Shown here piece by piece: positions 24,298 through 31,612 of a stretch of 45,502 bases of DNA. This stretch comes from CAYHCE01 sp964355015. Its GTDB lineage: Bacteria > Cyanobacteriota > Cyanobacteriia > PCC-6307 > Cyanobiaceae. The notes beneath the pieces are model-generated. The model searched no databases, was not told the DNA's origin, and saw only the letters and a program-made list of their open reading frames with translations. The position numbers were made by a program, and so were the translations under genes. The DNA lies in assembly GCA_964355015.1 (NCBI GenBank), contig CAYHCE010000023.1, positions 1-45,502 of the forward strand, in the 5' to 3' direction. The stretch's first letter is position 1. Each line of letters begins with the position of its first letter.

Positions 24298-25102
24298 GCA
24301 GGGTGGCCCCCAGCACCAGACCCGCGGCCAGCGCCGTGTCGGGATCGAGCGCTTCGCCGAACACCAGCAGCCCCCACAGAGCCGCCAGCGGCACCTGCAC
24401 GTAGCTCACCGCCGTGGCCCGGCCGGCCGGCAGCCCCAGCAGTCCCTGGGTCAGCGCCAGCTGGCCCAGCTGGGTGAACAGCCCCACCCCCACCAGCCAG
24501 CCCAGTTCACCAGGGGTGGGCAGCACCGGATGGAGCAGCACCGGCGGCAGGCTCAGGGGCAGGGCCATCAGCGGGAAATAGAAGACGATCACCAGTGGGT
24601 GCTCGCTGCGCCCGAGGGCCCGCACACTCACGTAGGCCAGGGCGGAGAGCAGGGCCCCGGCGAGTCCGAACAGCACCGGCAGGTCCGGCAGCGAGCCCTG
24701 CGCCCCACCCAGCAGAGCGGGATCGGTGAGCAGCGCCACGCCCAGCCAGCCCAGCCCGGCGGCCAGCAGCACCCGGCCGCTCAGCCGCTCGCCCAGCAGC
24801 GGCCAGGCCAGCAGCGCCGTGAAGGTGGGGTGCAGGTACTGCAGCACCGTGGCCACCGCCAGGGGCAGTCCGGCGAGGGCGAGGTAGACGCAGTAGAGCC
24901 CGGCGGTGCCCAGCAGCCCGCGCAGCATCAGCAGGCCGCGGCGCCGGCCCCAGGGGGAGAGGCCGGCGTGGGCCAGCAGCGCGGCACTGAGCGCCAGGCT
25001 CACCACCGCCCGGGCCAGGACCACCATGTCCACCGACAGCCGAGTGCCGACCGCCTTGACGCAGACACCCATCAGGCTGAAGGCCAGGGCGCTGGCCAGC
25101 AT
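24242..25102 (-). CDS. EamA/DMT-family transporter
   Basis: A 286-residue inner-membrane protein with about ten hydrophobic helices in two EamA repeats, the drug/metabolite transporter architecture (RhaT/YdcZ/RarD-like). The first helix is LWMLASALAFSLMGVCVKAVG, and the repeat signature appears at LQYLHPTFTALLAWPLLGERL and again at SYVQVPLAALWGLLVFGEAL. The ATG at 25102 is used; a GTG two codons upstream of the preceding Trp could add a few residues. Substrate cannot be predicted. The gene is divergent from dnaG, with about 73 bases between starts. Confidence 0.9.
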   Translation of the reverse strand: MLASALAFSLMGVCVKAVGTRLSVDMVVLARAVVSLALSAALLAHAGLSPWGRRRGLLMLRGLLGTAGLYCVYLALAGLPLAVATVLQYLHPTFTALLAWPLLGERLSGRVLLAAGLGWLGVALLTDPALLGGAQGSLPDLPVLFGLAGALLSALAYVSVRALGRSEHPLVIVFYFPLMALPLSLPPVLLHPVLPTPGELGWLVGVGLFTQLGQLALTQGLLGLPAGRATAVSYVQVPLAALWGLLVFGEALDPDTALAAGLVLGATLLSLNARPSAAGDRPATPG

Positions 25103-25175
25103 CCACAGCACTCCCCAGTTCTGGTGTTCTCCGGCAGAATGGGCAGGTCCAAAACCCCACCGGTAGCGCCAGCCC

Positions 25176-27263
25176 TTGATCCAGGCCCGTCTCCACCCGC
25201 GCACGATCGAGGCCGTCAAGGAGCGTGCGGACATCGTCGATGTGGTGGGTGAGCACGTGGTGCTCAAGAAAAAGGGGCGGGAGTTCGTCGGGATCTGCCC
25301 CTTCCACGACGACAAGTCGCCGTCGATGACGGTGTCACCGGCGAAGCAGTTCTACTACTGCTTCTCCTGCGGCGCCGGCGGCAATGCCATCAAGTTCCTG
25401 ATGGAGCTGCAGCGCACCAGCTTCAGCGAGGTGGTGCTGGACCTGGCCCGCAAGTACCAGCTGCCGGTGGAGACGGTGGACGGGCCGCAGCAGGAGCGGC
25501 TGCGCCAGCAGCTCTCACGCCGCGAGGCGCTGCTGCGGGCCCTTGCGCTGGCGGCCGGCTGGTTCCGCAGCCAGCTGCGCGCTCCGGAGGGCGCCGCCGC
25601 CCTGGCCTACCTGAAGGGGGAGCGGGGACTGAGCGAGAGCACGATCGAGGGCTTCGAGCTCGGCTACGCCCCCAACCAGTGGGAGGCTCTGCTGAAGTAC
25701 CTCGGCCAGGTGGAGGGTCTGGCGCCCGAGCTGCTGGAGGCCGCCGGTCTGGTGGTGCCACGCAAGGGGGGTGAGGGGGTCTACGACCGCTTCCGCCACC
25801 GGGTGATGGTGCCGATCAAGGACCGGCAGGGGAGGGTGATCGGCTTCGGCGGCCGCAGCCTGGATGGCGGCGAACCGAAGTACCTCAACTCCCCGGAAAC
25901 GGAGGTGTTCGAGAAGGGCAAGCACCTGTTCGGCCTCGATCGCGCCAGCCAGGCGATCCGCAGCGGCGACCAGGCGGTGGTGGTGGAGGGCTACTTCGAT
26001 GTGATCGCCCTGCACGCCGCCGGCATCACCAATGCGGTGGCCTCCCTGGGCACGGCGCTCAGCAGCCAGCAGATCACCCAGCTCTGCCGCTGCTGCGAGA
26101 GCAAACGCCTCGTGCTGAATTTCGACACCGATGGCGCCGGCGTCCGGGCCGCCCAGCGGGCGATCGGCGAGGTGGAACAGCTGGCGCTGCAGGGCCAGCT
26201 CATTCTCCGGGTGCTGCATCTGCCGGCCGGCAAGGATCCCGACGAGTTCCTCAAGGAGCACGGTGCCGGCGAGTACCGCGCCCTGCTGGATCAGGCGCCG
26301 CTCTGGCTCGACTGGCAGATCGAGCAGGCCCTGGCGGGCCGGGATCTGAAGAAGGCCGATCAGTTCCAGCAGGCGGTGGCGGCCCTGGTGGCGCTGCTGG
26401 GCAAGCTGCCCCAGTCGGAGCTTCGAACGCACTACATCCAGCAGGTGGCCGAACGCCTCGCCGGCGGCCAGGCCGGCATGTCCCAGAAGCTGGAGGAAGA
26501 CCTGCGTCAGCAGGTCAAGGGCGAGCGCTGGCACGGCCGCGCCAGCCGCTGGGAACAACCCGGCGAGATCGGCCTGCGGGAGCGGGCCGAGGCGGAGCTG
26601 CTGCGCCTCTACCTCCACACCGGCCGCCATCGCGGCGCGATCCGTCGGGAGCTGCGCCAGCGCGAACTCGACGACTTCGCCCTCTCCCACCACCGACTGC
26701 TCTGGGCCACGCTCAGCGAGCTGGAGGAGGACAACCTGGGCGTGGGTCGGCTGGAGGCGATCAACCGGGGCAGCGATCCCGGCGATGATCTGGCCGATCT
26801 CGACCTGCCGCGGCTGCTGGCAGACCGGCTGATGGTCGAGCAGAGCGAGCTGCTCGATCGCCTCACGCCGCTGCTGGAGCCGAACGAACTGCAGCGCATG
26901 TCCCTGGCCCAGCCGCTGCTGCAACTGCGCGGCACCACAGCCGCCCTGGAGCGGCAGCGCAGCCTCAAACGCTGCCGCCACCTGCTGGACGCCTGGGGAT
27001 CGCAGCGGCTCGAGACCCTGGAGCGCTGCATCGCCCGGCTGCTGGAACAGGAACGCAGCGGCGAACCCGGCCCGAACGCGGCGACGAGCGGCAACCCGCC
27101 CGCCAGGCTGGACATGGAAAGCCGGATCGAGGCCCTGTTCGCCGACCTCAACCGCGACGCTCTGCGCTTCCAGGAGCTGTACTACAGCGAGCGGAAGCAC
27201 ATCGGCCATCTCGACCGGCAGCGCTGCGCCGGCCTGGCCGAAACCCTGGGCAGCGCCAGCTGA
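25176..27263 (+). CDS. dnaG: DNA primase
   Basis: Synthesises RNA primers for replication. The 695-residue sequence has the N-terminal CHC2 zinc-ribbon (Cys41, His44, Cys62, Cys65 in ICPFHDDKSPSM and YYCFSCGAGGN), the RNA polymerase core, and a TOPRIM domain with EGYFD (271-275) and FDTDGAG (316-322). The C-terminal third is helical and should bind DnaB helicase. The start is TTG at 25176: an in-frame TAG lies at 25164, and no ATG or GTG occurs before the conserved RLHPRTIEAV. The gene is therefore one of two replication genes here with a forced TTG start. Confidence 0.97.
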   Translation: MIQARLHPRTIEAVKERADIVDVVGEHVVLKKKGREFVGICPFHDDKSPSMTVSPAKQFYYCFSCGAGGNAIKFLMELQRTSFSEVVLDLARKYQLPVETVDGPQQERLRQQLSRREALLRALALAAGWFRSQLRAPEGAAALAYLKGERGLSESTIEGFELGYAPNQWEALLKYLGQVEGLAPELLEAAGLVVPRKGGEGVYDRFRHRVMVPIKDRQGRVIGFGGRSLDGGEPKYLNSPETEVFEKGKHLFGLDRASQAIRSGDQAVVVEGYFDVIALHAAGITNAVASLGTALSSQQITQLCRCCESKRLVLNFDTDGAGVRAAQRAIGEVEQLALQGQLILRVLHLPAGKDPDEFLKEHGAGEYRALLDQAPLWLDWQIEQALAGRDLKKADQFQQAVAALVALLGKLPQSELRTHYIQQVAERLAGGQAGMSQKLEEDLRQQVKGERWHGRASRWEQPGEIGLRERAEAELLRLYLHTGRHRGAIRRELRQRELDDFALSHHRLLWATLSELEEDNLGVGRLEAINRGSDPGDDLADLDLPRLLADRLMVEQSELLDRLTPLLEPNELQRMSLAQPLLQLRGTTAALERQRSLKRCRHLLDAWGSQRLETLERCIARLLEQERSGEPGPNAATSGNPPARLDMESRIEALFADLNRDALRFQELYYSERKHIGHLDRQRCAGLAETLGSAS

Positions 27264-27359
27264 ATCCGCGCCTGGTCCCGGGATCGGATGACTCGGAATG
27301 ACAAGATCTGACGCCCATCGTTTGCCGCCGGTAACGTGAACCTCCCCTGTACAGGCAAG

Positions 27360-27599
27360 ATGTTCACGAGGCGTTTCACCAAGGCTGTCGCCAAGGGTTC
27401 CGCCGCTGCCAGGCTTCGGCAGATCAACCGGCAGGACGCCCTGCAGGAAGTTGAGCTCAGCCGCCTTGTGCAGGCCTACACGACAGGGGAAGCCGTCTAT
27501 CTGGGGCGAGGAGCCTTCTGGAACTGGGACCTGGATGGCATACCGAACTGGCTCGTTCCTCAGTTCATCGATCTGGGATTACTGGGAGAAGACGGCTAG
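27360..27599 (+). CDS. Small hypothetical protein
   Basis: A 79-residue ORF (87 if started at 27336) with a basic N-terminus (FTRRFTKAVAKGSAAARLRQ), a helical middle (DALQEVELSRLVQAYTTGE) and an aromatic, acidic end (FWNWDLDGIPNWLVPQFIDLGLLGEDG). The composition looks protein-like, but no family is recognised. It stands alone between dnaG and the Rieske oxygenase gene. Confidence 0.5.
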   Translation: MFTRRFTKAVAKGSAAARLRQINRQDALQEVELSRLVQAYTTGEAVYLGRGAFWNWDLDGIPNWLVPQFIDLGLLGEDG

Positions 27600-27888
27600 T
27601 CCACCACAGCCCATCTTCGAACACTTCGATCCATTACGCCAGGCCCGCCGAGTGGGCCAGCCCGAACATCTTCCGGGCTTTCCTGCAGACATCGACACGA
27701 ATCGTTCTCTCCACGATCTTCATGATCGGGCCCAGGCCTGCCGCCTGCACACCCTCCAGAACCTGACAGGCCGCGGTTCCCTGAGGCTGCGCTGGAGCCC
27801 ATCGCCGCGCAGCCTTCGCTCCGCCTCCTGGGGTCTCCCACCGAGCAGGGGCGCCTGCCAGCATCTGCCGATCAGCCCGGTCCCGGTG
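27600..27888. other. Intergenic stretch before the Rieske oxygenase gene
   Basis: About 290 bases with no gene I can support. The forward frame of the Rieske gene stays open through it, but that translation is Ser/Arg/Pro-rich and unlike the family, so it is not counted as coding. Short minus-strand frames exist but show no recognisable domain. It probably contains the promoter for the downstream gene. Confidence 0.5.
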
Positions 27889-29241
27889 ATGACCTCCGCC
27901 ACCGAACGTTTCAGCAGCGAACCTCTGGCCGCGCAGGCTTCCCTCTGGCACCGCAGCTGGTATCCGGTCGCCTACCTCAAGGATCTCGATCGCGCCCGGC
28001 CAGCCCCGTTCACCCTGCTCGGCGAAGACCTGGTGCTCTGGTTCGACCGCCGGGGCGGCCAGTGGTGTGCTTTCGCCGATGTCTGCCCCCACCGGCTCGT
28101 ACCCCTCTCCGAAGGGCGCCTCAACGCGGCCGGGGAACTGGAATGCCCCTATCACGGCTGGAGCTTCGACGGCACGGGGCACTGCACCGCCATCCCCCAG
28201 GCGGCGGAGGGCAGCCACCCCAGCGAGCAGCGCAGCCGCTGCAGGGCCTACGCCACCGCCGAGGGGCAGGGAATGCTGTTCGTGTTCGCCGGGGAGGCGG
28301 CCGGCGCGGCGGACGTACCGCTGCCGCTGGTGCCGGCGATCGAGGAGGAGCCGCAGCGCTGGCTGGTGCAGGACACCTTCCGCGATCTGCCCTACGACGC
28401 CCTGACGCTGCTGGAGAACGTGCTCGACGTGAGCCACGTGCCGTTCACCCACCACGCCACGGTGGGCCGGCGCGAGAACGCCGGGCCCGTGAACGTGGAG
28501 CTCACCGCCTTCGGGCCGGAAGGCTTCAGCGGCGTCTGGGAGGAAGGGCCGCGGCGGGGGAAGCTCGGCAGCCAGTTCACGCGCTTCGCCGCCCCGTGCC
28601 TGATGTGGCACGATCTCAGCGCCAGGGGCTTCGCCCGGATCCTGACGGTGGTGTACGCCACGCCGATCCGCAGGGGCGAGTGCCGCCTCTTCGCCCGCTT
28701 CCCCTTCCGCTTCGAGTCCCCCTGGCCGGCGCGGCTGCTGCGGCTGCGCCCCGAATGGCTGCAGCACATCGCCAACCACGTGGTGCTCGAGGACGATCAG
28801 ATCTTCCTGCACCGGCAGGAGCGGGTGCTGGAAGAGCGGGGCGGCAGCCCGGCGGTCAGCCGCGCCTTCCACCTCGCCACCGCCGCCGACGGCTACGTTC
28901 AGGCGCTGCACCAGTGGGTGACCAGCCACGCGGGCGAACCGTTCCCGGCCGAGCGCCTGCCGCAGCGGCTCGGCCGGAAACGGCTGCTGGAGCGTTACGA
29001 GAGCCACACCCGCCACTGCCGCAGCTGCTCGGGTGCGCTGCGGGCCCTCCGCCGCTGGCGGCCGCTGCTGCCGCCCGTGGCCTGGCTGGCCCTGCTGGCG
29101 ATCGCCTGGTTCCACACGCCCTCGGCCCTGGGCGCCGGCCTGGCAGTCGCGCTGGCGGCTGGCGCCGGCTTCTGGAAGCTGGGCCAGTGGGAGCACCTGC
29201 TGCTGGCGGGCAGCGACCAGCCACCCCGCAACCGCAGCTGA
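27889..29241 (+). CDS. Rieske 2Fe-2S oxygenase of the PaO/Tic55 type with C-terminal CxxC and two TM helices
   Basis: A 450-residue membrane-anchored Rieske non-heme iron oxygenase. The [2Fe-2S] ligands are Cys66/His68 in CPHRLVPL and Cys86/His89 in CPYHGWSF. The mononuclear iron site is NVLDVSHVPFTHH (177-189) with Asp180, His183 and His188. The C-terminal region has a CxxC (Cys377-Cys380, RHCRSCSG) before two hydrophobic helices (about 393-410 and 413-430). This is the layout of the pheophorbide a oxygenase/Tic55/PTC52 group, where the CxxC is a thioredoxin target. The substrate may be a chlorophyll-derived or other hydrophobic compound; not determinable here. Start ATG 27889 matches the domain boundary. 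Confidence 0.9.
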   Translation: MTSATERFSSEPLAAQASLWHRSWYPVAYLKDLDRARPAPFTLLGEDLVLWFDRRGGQWCAFADVCPHRLVPLSEGRLNAAGELECPYHGWSFDGTGHCTAIPQAAEGSHPSEQRSRCRAYATAEGQGMLFVFAGEAAGAADVPLPLVPAIEEEPQRWLVQDTFRDLPYDALTLLENVLDVSHVPFTHHATVGRRENAGPVNVELTAFGPEGFSGVWEEGPRRGKLGSQFTRFAAPCLMWHDLSARGFARILTVVYATPIRRGECRLFARFPFRFESPWPARLLRLRPEWLQHIANHVVLEDDQIFLHRQERVLEERGGSPAVSRAFHLATAADGYVQALHQWVTSHAGEPFPAERLPQRLGRKRLLERYESHTRHCRSCSGALRALRRWRPLLPPVAWLALLAIAWFHTPSALGAGLAVALAAGAGFWKLGQWEHLLLAGSDQPPRNRS

Positions 29242-29279
29242 GTGGTGGCGGCTGAGTGGTGGCGGCCGTGGCGCCGCGC

Positions 29280-30629
29280 TCAGCCGGAGTGCACCACGGG
29301 AATGTCGGCCAGGCGGGTGGTGGCGGCGCGCGAGAGCCGTTCGCGCTTCATCGCCCAGGCCGGGTGCAGGCCGCAGGCGGCCCACTGCACGGTGCCGCGG
29401 CCATAGCGGCGGTTGAGGCCGTCGATGGTGGCCATCAGTGCCTCGCGCCGCTGCTGCTGTTCCGGTGGCAGGGGGGCGAGCAGGTGGTGCTGCAGCTGCT
29501 CGAGCGGCTGCAGGTTCTGCAGCAGCACGCCGGCCTTCTGCAGCGGCTTGTGGGGCCTGAACAGGCGTTCGGCCAGGGGCAGGGCGGCGGCCAGCAGCAC
29601 GGCGGTGTCGCTGCTGGCCAGCGGCAGGGTGACGGTGGCGGCGTTGGCGTAGAAGCGCGTGCCGTTGAACGGACTGCTGCGCACGAACACGGTGATCGTG
29701 TCCGTGCGCTGGCGCTGGCGGCGCAGCTTCTCGGCGGCGCGGCTGAGGTAGGTGGCGATCGCCTCGCGCAGTGGGCCCAGCTCCCGGATCGGCTCGCTGA
29801 AGCTGCGGCTGACGCAGGTTTCGCGCTTGGCCGGCGGCAGCGATACCAGCGGCAGGCAACTGTGACCCCGCAGCTCCTGCTGCAGCCGCAGCCCCACCAC
29901 CCCCGCCCTGGCGCGCAACTCGCCGCTGGCCATGTCGCGCAGCTGGCGGGCATCGGCCACGCCGCGCAGGCGGCACCAGCGCGAGAGCTTGCGGCCGATC
30001 CCCCAGACCTCCTCCACCGGGACCCGCTCCAGCCAGGGATCGGGATCGACCACGGCCCCCAGATCGAAGACGCCCCGGTGGGCCGGGTCGCCCTTGGCCA
30101 GCTTGTTGGCCAGCTTGGCCAGCGCCTTGGAGGGGGCGATGCCGATAGCGATCGGCAGCCCCAGGTGCCGCCGCACCTGAGCCCGCAGCGCCTGGCCCCA
30201 GGCGCTGAGATCGCCGCCACCGGTTCCAGCGCCGGCAGGGCGGTGCAGCCGGCCGAAGGCCTCGTCGATCGAATACACCTCCAGATCCTCCACCCAGGGC
30301 TCGAGCGTGAGCATCAGGCGCTGGCTCATGTCGGCGTAGAGGGCGTAGTTGGAGCTGCGCACCACCACGCCGAGGCGCTCCAGCTCGCGGCGCACCTGGA
30401 AGTAGGGCTTGCCCATCGGAATGCCGAGGGCACGGGCCTCGGCGCTGCGGGCCACGATACAGCCGTCGTTGTTGGAGAGCACCACCAGCGGCCGGCCCAG
30501 CAGAGCGGGATCGAGGGCCGCCTCGCAGGAGGCGTAGAAGTTGTTGCCGTCGATCAGCACGGTGGCAGTGCGGCCCGGCCGCACCGATGCAGTGGTTCGG
30601 GCCGGCTGCGCCGGCGTGGCCCTGGCCAT
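29280..30629 (-). CDS. umuC: DNA polymerase V catalytic subunit UmuC
   Basis: A Y-family translesion polymerase, 449 residues. Catalytic motifs are LIDGNNFYASCE (Asp27) and YSIDEAFGRL (Asp122/Glu123), with the UmuC-type NNDGCIVARS and YALYADMSQR segments, palm, thumb (GIGRKLSRW) and little-finger regions, and the C-terminal UmuC tail (NRRYGRGTVQWAACG ... WAMKRERLS). The ATG at 30629 is chosen because it is 20 bases from a LexA box and gives the family start; the frame extends upstream to 30731 but through the operator. Expression should be DNA-damage inducible. Its usual operon partner umuD is 3.3 kb away. Confidence 0.95.
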   Translation of the reverse strand: MARATPAQPARTTASVRPGRTATVLIDGNNFYASCEAALDPALLGRPLVVLSNNDGCIVARSAEARALGIPMGKPYFQVRRELERLGVVVRSSNYALYADMSQRLMLTLEPWVEDLEVYSIDEAFGRLHRPAGAGTGGGDLSAWGQALRAQVRRHLGLPIAIGIAPSKALAKLANKLAKGDPAHRGVFDLGAVVDPDPWLERVPVEEVWGIGRKLSRWCRLRGVADARQLRDMASGELRARAGVVGLRLQQELRGHSCLPLVSLPPAKRETCVSRSFSEPIRELGPLREAIATYLSRAAEKLRRQRQRTDTITVFVRSSPFNGTRFYANAATVTLPLASSDTAVLLAAALPLAERLFRPHKPLQKAGVLLQNLQPLEQLQHHLLAPLPPEQQQRREALMATIDGLNRRYGRGTVQWAACGLHPAWAMKRERLSRAATTRLADIPVVHSG

Positions 30630-30648
30630 GGCAACCGAGCTGGCGATT

Positions 30649-30662
30649 AGTACATGAGTTCT
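30649..30662 (-). promoter_or_regulatory. LexA (SOS) box upstream of umuC
   Basis: Read in the umuC direction the site is AGAACTCATGTACT, which matches the cyanobacterial LexA consensus AGTACWNWTGTWCT at 13 of 14 positions. It lies 20 bases upstream of the umuC ATG. Confidence 0.75.
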
Positions 30663-30757
30663 AGTCGGCCCAGGCCGCAAGAGATGGCTCGCAGGCGAAG
30701 GGTGACCCATGCGGGCCTGCGTGCAAGCCATGATCCGGGGCGATCCGCGTCAGGGAT

Positions 30758-31237
30758 TCAGTAACGGGCGCCGTCGGGCAGATCCCTGAACTCCTTCCAG
30801 ACCGCCTGAGCCTCTGCCTGGAGGATCTGCTCGGGGGCCAGCAAGCGCTCCGCATAGGGCAGGCGGATATCGGCGCTGATCCTGGAATCATCGAAGAGAT
30901 CATCGTAATCGTTCCAGCCAGCGGCGTAATAGATCTTCGAGATCCGCGCCCAATAGGCCGTGGCGTAGCACATCGGGCAGCATTCACAGCTGCTGTAAAG
31001 CACGGCTCCAGAGAGATCGAAGCTGTTCAGCGTGCGACAGGCTGCCCGGATAGCATTCACCTCTGCGTGAGCTGTGGGGTCATTATCCCGAATCACGCTG
31101 TTACCCGATGCGGCAATTACTTGTCCGTCTTTAACAATAACGGCGCCGAAGGCCCCGCCGGTCTTGTTGATCACACCAGCCTCACGCTGCAGCCTGATCG
31201 CTTCACGCATATACAGCAGATCCTGTTCGGTGGCCAT
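30758..31237 (-). CDS. guaD: Nucleoside/guanine deaminase
   Basis: A 159-residue zinc-dependent cytidine-deaminase-superfamily enzyme, closest by pattern to bacterial guanine deaminases (guanine to xanthine). The zinc site is HAEVNAIR with His57 and catalytic Glu59, plus CECCPMC with ligands Cys87 and Cys90. The usual Pro of the PCxxC motif is replaced by an extra Cys86. The C-terminal VWKEFRDLPDGARY resembles the swapped aromatic tail that covers the active site in guanine deaminases. It lies between umuC and an inverted-repeat element and has its own 5' region. Other deaminase substrates are possible. Confidence 0.85.
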   Translation of the reverse strand: MATEQDLLYMREAIRLQREAGVINKTGGAFGAVIVKDGQVIAASGNSVIRDNDPTAHAEVNAIRAACRTLNSFDLSGAVLYSSCECCPMCYATAYWARISKIYYAAGWNDYDDLFDDSRISADIRLPYAERLLAPEQILQAEAQAVWKEFRDLPDGARY

Positions 31238-31612
31238 CGGGGGTGGGATACATCGTATTCAAGCGGACCCTAGACCCTAGGGAAGGTCTGGACAACTGCT
31301 CTGGAGTAGATATGCGTTGATGTTATGGCATAAGTCTCATGGCCTTGTGTTCAGCATATGCGGGATTATCCAGACCTTCCCTAGCACTCGGCCACCCCCA
31401 AGGGGTGGGAGTAGGGATAGATAGATATAGCTGACTGTCGCTGTAGCCTATTGGTGTGTTGTTGTTGTCATCGCCCAGCCTCCAGCTCATCGAGAAGGGT
31501 AAGGGTCTCGCCGAGCACTAGATCGGCGCAAGCCAAGGCATCGGCTCGGGTTGGTGCAGCACAGGAGAGCGGCTGAGATCCGCCCCCCGCTGTGAGATCA
31601 ATCTGATCTCGG
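31238..31612. other. Intergenic stretch with MITE-like element and possible gene remnant
   Basis: This 375-base region lacks a complete gene. It contains the 100-bp inverted-repeat element described separately. A minus-strand open segment (stop at 31468-31470, extending to about 31620) encodes a coding-looking run (ACADLVLGETLTLLDELEAGR) but has no start codon of its own, suggesting the 3' remnant of a lost gene. Confidence 0.5.
31281..31380. mobile_element. 100-bp MITE-like element with 12-bp terminal inverted repeats and flanking CTAG
   Basis: GGAAGGTCTGGA (31281-31292) and TCCAGACCTTCC (31369-31380) are perfect inverted termini of a 100-bp segment, and each is flanked by CTAG (31277-31280 and 31381-31384). 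CTAG fits the YTAR-type 4-bp target duplications of IS5-group elements. Because CTAG is palindromic, it cannot be told whether it belongs to the inverted repeat (then 16 bp, 108-bp element) or is a target duplication. There is no transposase, so this would be a non-autonomous miniature element. It sits 43 bp upstream of the deaminase start. Confidence 0.6.
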
